The notes under the pieces: generated by a model
Told to the model about the DNA's origin: nothing
Seen by the model: only the letters and a program-made list of their open reading frames with translations
Databases searched by the model: none
Shown: positions 43,608 to 51,574 of the stretch, one piece after another
How the letters are laid out: each line of letters begins with the position of its first letter
Position numbering within the stretch: the stretch's first letter is position 1
Translations under genes and position numbers: made by a program
From: an archaeon
GTDB lineage: Archaea; Thermoproteota; Nitrososphaeria; Nitrososphaerales; Gagatemarchaeaceae
Reading direction: 5' to 3'
NCBI GenBank assembly: GCA_021827865.1
Contig: JAKAUC010000009.1
Location: forward strand, 248,001 to 312,000
DNA: 64,000 nucleotides

Positions 43608-43949
43608 ATGGCCAACCAACCAGAACACGAAGAAATGCAACCACGCGAACCAAACACGATCTACGTCGGCAAGAAGCCCACAAACGAATAGAAGGTACAC
43701 CCTTCGTTCGGTGGCTTGAACTACGTTCTTGCCGTCCTGACGCAGATCAACAATGGGTCCAACCCGGTCACCGTGAAAGCTCGAGGAAGAGCGATCTCGC
43801 GGGCGGTCGACGTGGCCCAGGTGCTGACGAAGAGGTTCGCCACAGACGTCCGTGTGCAGAACATCGCCATCAACACGGAGCAGGTCAAGAGCACCATGAC
43901 CGGTGGCATGAGCAACGTCTCCTCCATAGAGATCAAGCTCGCGAAGTAG
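43608..43949 (+). CDS. albA: Chromatin protein Alba, interrupted by a predicted mRNA intron
   Basis: Leaderless ATG 26 nt below GGATAAATAG. Exon 1 (43608-43683) encodes MANQPEHEEMQPREP then NTIYVGKKPT; exon 2 (43717-43949) begins NYVLAVLTQ and continues with VTVKARGRAISRAVD and STMTGGMSNVSSIEIKLAK, typical Alba. Between them an in-frame TAG (43689-43691) lies in a 33-nt insert flanked by a bulge-helix-bulge. Excision of 43684-43716 restores ATG across the junction and gives KKPTMNYVLAV, the family consensus, in a 102-residue protein. Alba binds DNA and RNA and is usually abundant, so a null gene is unlikely. Confidence 0.87.
43684..43716 (+). other. Predicted 33-nt BHB intron in alba mRNA
   Basis: Left arm: helix CCAC (43678-43681), bulge AA|A (43682-43684), inner helix CGAA (43685-43688). 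Right arm: inner helix TTCG (43707-43710), helix GTGG (43711-43714), bulge CT|T (43715-43717). CCAC/GTGG is a perfect 4-bp central helix, CGAA/TTCG a perfect inner helix, both bulges are 3 nt on opposite strands, and an outer GGCAAGAA/TTCTTGCC helix (43668-43675 with 43726-43733) encloses the unit. Cutting between bases 2 and 3 of each bulge, as the tRNA endonuclease does, keeps the frame and removes the TAG. Confidence 0.82.
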
Positions 43950-44092
43950 AAGCCCAGGAGACGGCGAGGGGAAGCCCCGCTACAGGCCCGTGAGCCAGCG
44001 GGAGCTGTGAGGCCGCCGAGGCGCCAGGAAGGCGCCCCAGATGACCGGCCTCCGAACATTTTTTATGCGCGCATAGCGGAGCATTCTCAGAG

Positions 44093-44629
44093 ATGCAGCC
44101 GAAGCTCCCCATCTGCGCTTTCGACGCTAAGACAGGGATACTCTGCGGGAACTGCGAGTCGAGGCTGGCGAAGGGGGAGATATCGAAGGCGGACGTCGAA
44201 GCTTCCAAGGCGGTGGCGGGGCTGGCGGACCGGTTCCCGGAGCTCGCCAAGGTCACCCTGAAGCGCGCCTCGGAAGCGAAGGGGTCCTACGTGATGGAGT
44301 TCGAGCAGTCGGACATGGCGGCCCTGAGGTCGAACCCCCGGCTTCACGAGGAGCTGGAGGGGGCGCTGAAGGGGAAGGCCTACCTCGTCGGAGCGGGGGT
44401 GAGCGACAGGCAGTTCCTGGAGGAGATATTCTACCCGGCCAAGGTGCTCACGGTCAACACCGTCTGGCTCCCGGACGGGGAGAAGAAGACGAAGGTGGTG
44501 GTCCCTGCCAAGAGGAGCGAGAGGAGGATCGGGGACTTCGACAAGCTCAGGGACGCGGTCAAGCGCGCCAGGGGGATAGACCTGCTGGTGGAGACGGAGC
44601 GCGAGGTCGCGGCCAGCCTCTATTCGTGA
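44093..44629 (+). CDS. NusA-like KH-domain protein
   Basis: 178 aa. Zinc-knuckle-like CAFDAKTGILCGNCESRLAKG at the N-terminus, then helical and KH-like parts ending 'FLEEIFYPAKVLTVNTVWLP' and DGEKKTKVVVPAK. This pattern is found in archaeal proteins annotated as NusA-like transcription or translation factors. RNA binding is likely; the precise role is not established. ATG about 30 nt below TTTTTTATGC. Confidence 0.7.
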   Translation: MQPKLPICAFDAKTGILCGNCESRLAKGEISKADVEASKAVAGLADRFPELAKVTLKRASEAKGSYVMEFEQSDMAALRSNPRLHEELEGALKGKAYLVGAGVSDRQFLEEIFYPAKVLTVNTVWLPDGEKKTKVVVPAKRSERRIGDFDKLRDAVKRARGIDLLVETEREVAASLYS

Positions 44630-44689
44630 CCGGCGGTCAGCGTTCGCCGTCGACGCCTGGGGAGGGAGCGTCCTTCCTGGGCTGGGCGC

Positions 44690-46003
44690 CTAGGGCTGCA
44701 GCCTTTCCGGGTCCCTCGGGAAGAGGACAGCCTCCTTGACGTTCTCGATCCCCAGGAGCTTCGCGGTGAACCGCTCGATGCCGAAGGAGAAGCCGCCGTG
44801 GGGCGGGACACCGTAGCGGAACGGCTCGGTGAACCATTCGAGGGACTTTGCGTCCATCCCCTTCTCCCTGAGCTGGGCCATGACCTTCTCGTGGCGGTGC
44901 TCCCGTTGCCCCCCGGAGGAGAGCTCCAGGCTCCCGAGGAAGAAGTCTGTGGACCGGGCGAAATTCGGGTCGTCGTCGTACCTCATGATGTAGAATGGCT
45001 TGGGCTCCGAGGGGAAGCGGTTGACGAAGTAGTACTCGGAGCCCAGCTCGTCCCTGGCGTAGGATGCGAGGAGGTCCTTGGACTCTTCGTCGAGGTCCTC
45101 CCCCCTGGGGAGCTTCTTCCCCTTGGATTCCAGTATCCCGTAGACGTCGGGGAAGTCGATCTCTGGGAAGGGGATCTTCGGCAGCGTCAGGTCCTTCTTC
45201 AGGACGGCCAGCTCGTCGGGACAGCGCTTCAGCGCGTTCTCTATGCCGTGGACCAGCATCTCCTCCTCGAGGCGCATCACATCCCTCTCATCGGCGATGA
45301 ACCCCATCTCCGGGGCTATGGTCCTGTGCTCGCTCAGGTGGCGCGGGGTGTGGGACAGCTCGGCCCTCCAGTTGGTCCCCAGGTCGTAGACGCGGTCGAA
45401 GCCCCCGGCTATGGTGAGCTGCCTGTGAAGCTGCGGGTCCTGCCTTAGGAAGGCCTCCCTGCCGTAGTAGTCGAGCTTGAAGACCTCCGACCCCCCTTCG
45501 GACACCCCCCCGATTATGCTCGGGGTGAAGGCGCGGATGAAGCCCCGCCCCTGGAGGTAGTCCTCGAACCCCTGCACCAGGGCGTTCTGTATGATGAAGA
45601 CCGCGGCCGTCTCGGGCCTGCGGAGCTCCAGGGACCTCCACTCGAGGCGGGTGTCCAGGGACGCCGGGGTGACCCCCCTGGGGTCCAGGGGGAGCGGGGC
45701 CGCGGACCGGGCGATGACCTCGACCGACGACGGGAGTATCTCGAAGCCCAGGCGCGCCGCCTTGCTCTCCTTCACCTCGCCCAGGCACGAGATGACGTCC
45801 TCCTGGCGGAGCCCGGCGACCAGGGCGAAGAGCTCTGGGGGGACAGCCTTCTTCGGGACCGCGAGCTGGACCACCCCCCTGGAGTTGCGGATCAGGACGA
45901 AGCTGATCCCCCCGAGGGCCCGGACGTCGTGGACCCAGCCTTCGAGGCGCACCTGCCTTCCTATCCTGGCCTTGAGGTCAGCGGGGGAGAACGGCTCTTG
46001 CAA
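44690..46003 (-). CDS. aspS: Aspartyl-tRNA synthetase (archaeal type)
   Basis: 437 aa. N-terminal OB fold (VRLEGWVHDVRALGGISFVLIRN). Class II core: 'LDTRLEWRSLELRRPETAAVF', 'FTPSIIGGVSEGGSEVFKLDYY', motif 2 'YDLGTNWRAELSHTPRHLSEH' and motif 3 GVPPHGGFSFGIERF. Two signature spots deviate from common archaeal AspRS: QDPQLHRQ instead of QSPQLYKQ, and 'RTIAPEMGF' where 'SIDVEMGF' is usual, closer to AsnRS. Non-discriminating or altered specificity is conceivable. TTG start. Confidence 0.88.
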   Translation of the reverse strand: MQEPFSPADLKARIGRQVRLEGWVHDVRALGGISFVLIRNSRGVVQLAVPKKAVPPELFALVAGLRQEDVISCLGEVKESKAARLGFEILPSSVEVIARSAAPLPLDPRGVTPASLDTRLEWRSLELRRPETAAVFIIQNALVQGFEDYLQGRGFIRAFTPSIIGGVSEGGSEVFKLDYYGREAFLRQDPQLHRQLTIAGGFDRVYDLGTNWRAELSHTPRHLSEHRTIAPEMGFIADERDVMRLEEEMLVHGIENALKRCPDELAVLKKDLTLPKIPFPEIDFPDVYGILESKGKKLPRGEDLDEESKDLLASYARDELGSEYYFVNRFPSEPKPFYIMRYDDDPNFARSTDFFLGSLELSSGGQREHRHEKVMAQLREKGMDAKSLEWFTEPFRYGVPPHGGFSFGIERFTAKLLGIENVKEAVLFPRDPERLQP

Positions 46004-46045
46004 TGGCAGGGGCTCGTCGCGGCGGTAGAAATAGATTCGATGGGC

Positions 46046-46405
46046 CTAGCCCAGCGCGCTTCTGGGGGCGGGCCTCTCCAGGGAGAAGAACGCGCCCGCG
46101 ACTTCGGGGGTGAGGACCCTGAGGCCGTAGCTCAGCGCGAGCTGGCCCGCCTCGGCCGTCACCCTGTCCGCCGGGCAGACGATGCTGACAGAGCACCCGG
46201 TGTCCAGCTTCTTGGCGTAGGACTTTACAGCCTCGATGTCTGTGACCGAGTCGTAGATGTCGAAGGCGTACAGCCGGCGCCCGTCGGAGAAGAGGAGGTT
46301 GAAGGAGTGGACTACCCCTGACTCCCCCTGGACGGTGCGAGGGGTGACCGGCTTGAGCCCCGCCTTGGCGGCGCCCACTTCAAGGGTTAGTTTCTCGAAC
46401 TCCAT
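46046..46405 (-). CDS. Small protein of unknown function, possible nuclease-like fold
   Basis: 119 aa. 'EFEKLTLEVGAAKAGLKPV', 'VHSFNLLFSDGRRLYAFDIYDSVTDIEAV' and a C-terminal 'AEAGQLALSYGLRVLTPEVAG' alternate strands and helices like restriction-endonuclease-type folds, but a full catalytic D-ExK is not convincing. It precedes aspS by about 40 bp on the same strand. A palindromic TATA GCTTATAAGC lies at 46438-46447. Confidence 0.5.
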   Translation of the reverse strand: MEFEKLTLEVGAAKAGLKPVTPRTVQGESGVVHSFNLLFSDGRRLYAFDIYDSVTDIEAVKSYAKKLDTGCSVSIVCPADRVTAEAGQLALSYGLRVLTPEVAGAFFSLERPAPRSALG

Positions 46406-46465
46406 ATGACTCTATGGGTCGGCGGCGTTCGGGGTTTGCTTATAAGCCCTATGGATGCCTGACCC

Positions 46466-46575
46466 ATAATACCGCCGGCGGGCCCCTCTCGATGCGGACC
46501 CCGGCGTCAGCCGCTGGGACGACGCCGACCCCCGAGTGTGGAGCCGCAGCGAACCAGAGCCGGCCGCTTTTCCTC
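46466..46575 (+). ncRNA. Possible structured transcript opposite the cdvC 3' region
   Basis: The symmetric TATA GCTTATAAGC (46438-46447) could fire both ways. To the right are two GC-rich hairpins, CGCCGG/CCGGCG and CGGCGTC/GACGCCG (46502-46508 with 46521-46527), and a CTTTT run at 46568-46572. No known RNA family is recognised. Weak evidence. Confidence 0.25.
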
Positions 46576-46609
46576 CTGTGACCCGCCCGCGGCCCGGGGC
46601 GTCCTCGGC

Positions 46610-48925
46610 CTAGAGGGCGCTGAAATTGTTCGTCCACTGCTGGTAGGCCCGGAGCATGTCGGGGGACACCGAAGGCTTCCTCGTCCTCATTATCTCCTTG
46701 AAGTCGCTCAGGTCGATGGGGCGCGGGGACGACTCCTTGTCGAGGGCGTTGCCGGACTTGAACAGCTCCCTGACCACCCTCAACTGGACCCCCTGGCAGA
46801 TGTCCTTGATGTCGCTCCCCGAATACCCTTCGCTGAGCTTGGCCAGGGTTGGAAGCTCGACGTCTTCCGCGAGGGTGAGCGGCGCGGTGTAGAGCTTGAA
46901 CTGCGCCATGCGGGCGTCGTTGTCCGGGAGGGGGACCAGGATCCTCTTGGAGAACCTGCGAAGGAAAGGAGGGTCGAGGGACCACGGCTTGTTGGTGGCT
47001 CCGATGACGTACAAGTGGAGGTTCTTCCCCTTGTCGTTGATGCCGTCGGTCTCCTTCAGGAACTGGTCCCTGACCCTCACCTCGCCCCCCACCTCCTGGC
47101 CCCTGGTCCCGAGGAGCGAGTCGATCTCGTCGACGAAGACTATGACAGGCTTGTTGTCGCCCAGCATCTTCCTGGCGTTGGCGAAGAGCTTGGCCACGTT
47201 CTTCTCCCCCTCCCCCAGCCACTTGCTCATGATGGAGGCCGCGTCGACAGAGATGAAGTAGCCGTCGATCTCGGCGGCCGTGGCAGCTGCGACCATGGTC
47301 TTCCCGCAGTTGCCGCTCCATACGGCCTTGCCGTTGCGCCTGACGTAGATGACGTGGTTCTGGACAGTCACGTCCCAGACCATGCCCGAGTAGTCCTCCC
47401 ACTGCTCTATGCTGGGCTTGTCGACTCGCGTTTCGCCTCTGCGATATAGGATACTCAGCCTGTAGTTGGCCGTCGTCCGAGTTATCGTCCTCTCCTTTCC
47501 ATCCGCCCCTACGATGGCGGCCGTGGAACCGGCATCCGTGTGGACCACATAGTTGCACGCCATGCCCGCCTTGAGGGTGATTTCCATCAGGTCGTCCCGC
47601 AAGCGCGGCGAGGAAGTTTGGCAACGCACCCTGGTGGCGCCAACCTCGGCTTCGTCCACCTCGTGCGTCCCATCGCCCCGCGCGTAGTACTCCAGGATGC
47701 TCCGCAGGAGGGCGGGGGACAGGTCCTTGATTTCATCCGGAATGTACTTGGTGTATTTGTCGCCGATCGGCCGGAGGAGCTCGTACAGTTGCTTGTTGAG
47801 GACCGTTACGCGCCCGTCTGAAGAGTAATGTGGGTTGAGCCCCCACTTCTTGAGGCTATCGTATGCGAAGTCGAGGAGGTCCTGGTCCAGGTTCCTTATC
47901 CCGACGTGGTAATTGCCTCCCCAGTAGGCGGTATAACCCTCGGCAAGCCAAAGCCCGAAGAACGGGGCCCATTCGGACATGGGTATCCTGATCTCCTCAT
48001 GTTTTGGCCCGCTCCCTGATTCGCGCTGGGGCAGAAGAACGAATTCCCTGTCGATGCCGCGCCACTTGGCATCTTTCTTGTAGTAGGGGTAAGTGCCGCC
48101 GTTGCTCCTTCCGAACACATCACCTGGATGGGCAAAATCGTACTTCACCTTGCCCTGCTGAGCCTTCTTCCCTACCCAGAGCTGATGGTCGGGCGTGACC
48201 ATCAGGCTGACCTGGGTGGACTCCAGGCGGTACATCTTTCCTTCGTAATGATATTGGATCTTTCGTACAATCGGGTGGTACTCGAGTTCGTTCGTGCCGG
48301 GGTTGAGCGTGGCCACGACCTCGTCATCGGCCAGTTCGGTGTATTTCTTCCATCCCCGCTTGGTAAGGATCTCCGTCTGTTCGTCAAAGCATCCTGGCGG
48401 GCCGTAGAGGAGGATGCCCCTGGGCCACCCGAGCTTGAAGAGGTCTGGGCGCAGGTAGGGGAATACGATGGACTCGCGTATCGCCTGCTTGCAGTCTTCC
48501 AGGCCGATGACGTCGTCCCACTTCACGTCAGGCTTCTCGGTGACCACGAGCTCGTTGAAGGACGCCTTCAGCTGCTGCACGACCTGGGGGCCGGCAGGGG
48601 AGTTGGGGCTCGAAGTCGGCGGTGCCCCCGAGCCGGGCTTCCCGACCACGGTCCCCGGGGTCCAGCCGGGCTCCTGTGACGAGTCCGGAGGGAGCAGCCC
48701 GTGGGCCGCCTGGATGGCCTTGACCCTCTCCTGATAGGCCATGGCCCTCTCCGTGTACTGCTTGTTGAGCCTGTAGTCGGGGTAGAGGTGGACCAGCTTC
48801 ACCAGGGTGGAGATGGCCTTCTGGTACATCTGGATGGCCATGCCGTGGGCCCCCTGTGAGTCGAGCCTGATCGCCTCGGAGGCGTACTTCTTCGCGTCGT
48901 CCTCCAGCTCCTTGGCCGCGACCAC
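46610..48925 (-). CDS. cdvC: CdvC (Vps4-like AAA ATPase) containing an intein
   Basis: 771 aa as encoded. MIT domain (1-75), Pro-rich linker (78-115), AAA start WDDVIGLEDCKQAI, then Walker A GPPG at 175-178, broken by an intein (179-539), resuming CGKTMVAAATAAEIDG. C-extein: Walker B VIVFVDEIDSLLG, sensor YVIGATNKP, arginine finger LRRFSKR and a Vps4-type C-terminus. Splicing gives 410 residues with P-loop GPPGCGKT. CdvC disassembles ESCRT-III (CdvB) polymers during division. GTG start 2 bp after the cdvB1 stop. Confidence 0.95.
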   Translation of the reverse strand: MVAAKELEDDAKKYASEAIRLDSQGAHGMAIQMYQKAISTLVKLVHLYPDYRLNKQYTERAMAYQERVKAIQAAHGLLPPDSSQEPGWTPGTVVGKPGSGAPPTSSPNSPAGPQVVQQLKASFNELVVTEKPDVKWDDVIGLEDCKQAIRESIVFPYLRPDLFKLGWPRGILLYGPPGCFDEQTEILTKRGWKKYTELADDEVVATLNPGTNELEYHPIVRKIQYHYEGKMYRLESTQVSLMVTPDHQLWVGKKAQQGKVKYDFAHPGDVFGRSNGGTYPYYKKDAKWRGIDREFVLLPQRESGSGPKHEEIRIPMSEWAPFFGLWLAEGYTAYWGGNYHVGIRNLDQDLLDFAYDSLKKWGLNPHYSSDGRVTVLNKQLYELLRPIGDKYTKYIPDEIKDLSPALLRSILEYYARGDGTHEVDEAEVGATRVRCQTSSPRLRDDLMEITLKAGMACNYVVHTDAGSTAAIVGADGKERTITRTTANYRLSILYRRGETRVDKPSIEQWEDYSGMVWDVTVQNHVIYVRRNGKAVWSGNCGKTMVAAATAAEIDGYFISVDAASIMSKWLGEGEKNVAKLFANARKMLGDNKPVIVFVDEIDSLLGTRGQEVGGEVRVRDQFLKETDGINDKGKNLHLYVIGATNKPWSLDPPFLRRFSKRILVPLPDNDARMAQFKLYTAPLTLAEDVELPTLAKLSEGYSGSDIKDICQGVQLRVVRELFKSGNALDKESSPRPIDLSDFKEIMRTRKPSVSPDMLRAYQQWTNNFSAL
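47309..48391 (-). mobile_element. 361-residue intein with LAGLIDADG homing endonuclease in the CdvC P-loop
   Basis: Block A CFDEQTEILT with Cys1; block B VTPDHQLW; two LAGLIDADG-like motifs, FFGLWLAEGYT and SILEYYARGDGT, keeping acidic Glu and Asp; block F WDVTVQNHVIYVRR; block G AVWSGN followed by +1 Cys (CGKT). The penultimate residue is Gly instead of the usual His, which can slow splicing in known inteins. The intein DNA is visibly less GC-rich than the exteins, consistent with recent lateral arrival. Confidence 0.93.
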
Positions 48926-48927
48926 GC

Positions 48928-49788
48928 TCAGTTCCCAGAGCCTCCGTCGCCTAGCTTGACCTTCCCCTGGGCCATCAGCGTGAGCATCGCCTGCTCCACC
49001 TCGTCGGAGGGCATCTTAAGCACAGAGGAAGCGTCCGTTATGTCGACGTTGCCGTCGTGGATGGCTGCGTACTGCAGCACCTGCTCCTCGGCCTGGTCCC
49101 GGGGGTGGGGCGCGTAGAGGGCGCCCAGGACCTGGGAGTCCTCCTCGTCGTCGTCCCCCGCAGCCAAGAGGGGCGTCCGCTCCTGGAGCTCCGGGGCCTC
49201 GCGCTGGAGGACCCTCGGGGAGACCATGAGCGTCCGCTTCATCTCCTCGGCCCTCTCCTCGGCCAGCTTCCTGGCCTGCTCGATGAGCTCCTCGCCGCTG
49301 TCCGTCTGGATGTTGAGCTGTATCCCCGGGGTGACGTTCCCCATGCCGGCCATGGTCTCGCTGAGGGCGCTGCTGATCTCGTCCGAGGCCTGGTCCAGGG
49401 AGGGGGCCATCCCCTGGACTGTCTTGTTGACCTTGCGGAGGACCCTGAAGGCGCTGCTCATGTGGGACATCACGTCCCCGACCTCAGCTATGCTCTCGAG
49501 CCTGAGGACGACCTGGGTCAGGGCGAGCTCGCTGGCGTAGACGACCTTCCCCACCTTCCTTAGCTCCGCCCACTCGTTGGCGTAGACGTTGGCCTTGGAC
49601 TGGTCCTTGGTCTTAATGGCCCTGACTGTGGTGTCGAAGAGGGCCTTCCTCCTCTGCTCGAGCCTCATCCGGATGTTCTCCAGCTCCTTGCGGTGGTACT
49701 CTATCTCTTTGATCGTGGACGTGATCTTCGGCTTTATGGCGTCCTCTCGGCCTATGCCTAGTAGCCTCAGAGGTGCACGGGCGGACAA
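48928..49788 (-). CDS. cdvB: CdvB (ESCRT-III-like) with C-terminal winged helix
   Basis: 286 aa. Basic helix 1 'IKPKITSTIKEIEYHRKELENIRMRL', then long helical hairpins typical of Snf7/ESCRT-III, with 'MAGMGNVTPGIQLN' in the core end. Residues 225-240 (VLGALYAPHPRDQAEE) may be a MIM-like CdvC-binding stretch. Residues 240-286 form a winged helix (VDITDASSVLKMPSDEVEQAMLTL), as in crenarchaeal CdvB that binds CdvA. TTG start. Cotranscribed with cdvC. Confidence 0.9.
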   Translation of the reverse strand: MSARAPLRLLGIGREDAIKPKITSTIKEIEYHRKELENIRMRLEQRRKALFDTTVRAIKTKDQSKANVYANEWAELRKVGKVVYASELALTQVVLRLESIAEVGDVMSHMSSAFRVLRKVNKTVQGMAPSLDQASDEISSALSETMAGMGNVTPGIQLNIQTDSGEELIEQARKLAEERAEEMKRTLMVSPRVLQREAPELQERTPLLAAGDDDEEDSQVLGALYAPHPRDQAEEQVLQYAAIHDGNVDITDASSVLKMPSDEVEQAMLTLMAQGKVKLGDGGSGN

Positions 49789-50005
49789 ATACGCCGCTTC
49801 ACGGGTCGCCCCCCATAATCACGGGGTTGGTCAACAAAAGCGATACAATATGGTGAAAGTTTGTTCGAACTGCGTTGCGCGGCGGTTGCGGCGCTCGGCT
49901 CCTCCCGAGGGGTGCGGCCGCGGCTGTGGTGGGGCGGGTCAGGTTCCTGCGAGGGGCATGGTGCCCACTGGGGCTCGGAGAAAAGAAAGGAGCGAGGGCC
50001 CCTTC
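49789..50005. other. GC-rich spacer between the two ESCRT-III genes
   Basis: 217 bases. Left part (49810-49850) is AT-richer and holds the likely cdvB1 promoter (GATTATGG on the minus strand). The remainder is G/C-rich with several short inverted repeats (for example GGGGCATGGTGCCC). No coding sequence; an untranslated structured leader or small RNA cannot be excluded. Confidence 0.4.
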
Positions 50006-50659
50006 TTAGTAGGAGGTGCCCTCGGTAGAGGTAGCTTCGGCAGACGGGAGAGACGACGGGATGTCCGGGAACTTCTCGCGCATGCGCGTCTCAGCCACCG
50101 CTGAGGCCTCGGCCAAGATTTTCTCGGCGTCCTCGTTGGCGGCTTCGAAGTTCAGGGAGTACCCACCGACCGTTCCTGCGTCCACCAGGATGCTACTTAG
50201 CAGCCCAGAGATCTCGCCGATCTCGCTCTCGGCCTCGGGGAGGACGCCCACCAAGCCTTGCTTGACGTTGCGTATCACCGACATGGCCGGGGTCAGGGTG
50301 ACGACGATGTCGCCCAGTTCCGTGATTGTGTTGAGTCTGAGCACTATCTGCTCCAGAGCGAGCTTGGCCTGCGTGACCATCTTGTTCATCTTTCTGATCT
50401 CGGCCAGCTCGTTCGCGAAGACGGATGCGTGCTGAGTGTCGTGCTTCTGTAGAGAGCTCACGACCTTTGCGAAGATCGAGTTGTCCCTCTCTCTGAGTTT
50501 GGTGGATGTGGAGTCGAGTTTGGCTACTTGGACTTGGATTTGTCGGACTGCGAGGTCGAGCCTCGGCTTCAGGGGTCCGGGATTCCTCACGGAATCCTTT
50601 ACCCGAGTTCCGAAACTCTGGGTGTTTTGCTTTTCCCATTTACCTGCGAACGTAGACAT
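50006..50659 (-). CDS. Second ESCRT-III-like protein (CdvB paralogue)
   Basis: 217 aa. 'LKPRLDLAVRQIQVQVAKLDSTSTKLRERDNSIFAKVV' and 'HASVFANELAEIRKMNKMVTQAKLALEQIVLRLNTITELGD' are the ESCRT-III core helices. It lacks the winged helix of the neighbour; the C-terminal tail is acidic, Ser/Pro-rich and ends EATSTEGTSY. Resembles the short CdvB1/B2 paralogues that constrict the late division ring in crenarchaea. Confidence 0.88.
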   Translation of the reverse strand: MSTFAGKWEKQNTQSFGTRVKDSVRNPGPLKPRLDLAVRQIQVQVAKLDSTSTKLRERDNSIFAKVVSSLQKHDTQHASVFANELAEIRKMNKMVTQAKLALEQIVLRLNTITELGDIVVTLTPAMSVIRNVKQGLVGVLPEAESEIGEISGLLSSILVDAGTVGGYSLNFEAANEDAEKILAEASAVAETRMREKFPDIPSSLPSAEATSTEGTSY

Positions 50660-50801
50660 AGGTAGCTTCGAGCAATCACGCGGCCAAATTCTCTATGTGG
50701 GGTGTAGTATAATCTGCTTCACCAACGCATTAACTATTGTTCTTTTTGTTGACACGCGGCCCGGGCCGAGGTTTTTCTGGCCCCCGGAGGGGACCAGGGG
50801 G

Positions 50802-51488
50802 GTGAAGGTCGCCGTCCTCTCCGACGTGCACGGGAACCTCGAGGCGCTGGGCGCGGTCCTCGGGGAGGCCGAGGGGCTGGACGTCTACTGCCTCGGGGAC
50901 TTCGTCGACTACGGGGCCCAGCCCAACGAGGTCATAGAGGCGCTGAGGGACCGCGGGGCCAAGAGCGTGGTCGGCAACCACGACGTCGCCGCCCTGGACG
51001 GGGACACCTCGGGGTTCAACGCCAGGGCCGCCATGTCCTCGGTCTGGACCGCGAAGCACATCACCCAGGAGAGCGCGGCCTACCTCAGGGGGCTCCCCCA
51101 GGAGCTCAGCCTCGACATCGGGGGGACCAGGGCCTACTTCGCCCACGGCAGCCCGGACGACAGGCTGTGGGAGTACGTCGACCCGCGGACCCACTCGAAC
51201 CTGTTCGGATACTACCTGGGAAGGGTGAAAGCCAGGGCCATCGGCCTGGGGCACACCCACGTCCCCTACGCCTGGAAGGAGGGGGATGGGATGGTGTTCA
51301 ACCCTGGCTCGGTGGGGCAGCCCAGGGACGGAGACTGGAGGGCCGGCTTCGCCCTGGTGAGCTTCGACGGTGGCAGGGTGGAGGTGGAGGAGAGGAGGGT
51401 GAAGTACGACGTCGAGGGGGCCGCGAGGAAGATACTGGACGCCGGGCTCCCGGAGTACTTCTCGAGGCGGCTGCGGACGGGGACATGA
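50802..51488 (+). CDS. Calcineurin-like metallophosphoesterase (YfcE/MJ0936-like)
   Basis: 228 aa from a GTG preceded by GGAGGGGACCAGGGGG. Metal ligands: D8 and H10 (VLSDVHGN), D33 (LGDFVDYG), N59-H60 (VVGNHD), AHGSP and GLGHTHVPY. Hydrolyses phosphodiester or phosphomonoester bonds; the substrate is unknown. Divergent from the second ESCRT-III gene. Confidence 0.88.
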   Translation: MKVAVLSDVHGNLEALGAVLGEAEGLDVYCLGDFVDYGAQPNEVIEALRDRGAKSVVGNHDVAALDGDTSGFNARAAMSSVWTAKHITQESAAYLRGLPQELSLDIGGTRAYFAHGSPDDRLWEYVDPRTHSNLFGYYLGRVKARAIGLGHTHVPYAWKEGDGMVFNPGSVGQPRDGDWRAGFALVSFDGGRVEVEERRVKYDVEGAARKILDAGLPEYFSRRLRTGT

Positions 51489-51574
51489 ACCCCGAAGATG
51501 CAGGTCTCGCCCGGGGGAGCGCGGAGGGCGCCGGAAGCTAAAATAGCCCCCCGATTGACCGATTGGTGGCTTGA

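Noticed and set aside
43689-43691. TAG in alba read as pyrrolysine
   Set aside because: TAG is used freely as a stop in this window, and the insert KVHPSFGGL has no counterpart in Alba. The BHB intron explains the frame and restores the consensus.
43716-43949. Alba starting at the TTG 43716
   Set aside because: It would lack the first conserved strand (NTIYVGKK), which is encoded upstream together with a perfect promoter and ATG.
49850-49995. SRP RNA or RNase P RNA
   Set aside because: A GGTCAGGT stretch recalls SRP RNA, but the conserved GGAAG...GCAGC loop and the overall fold are absent.
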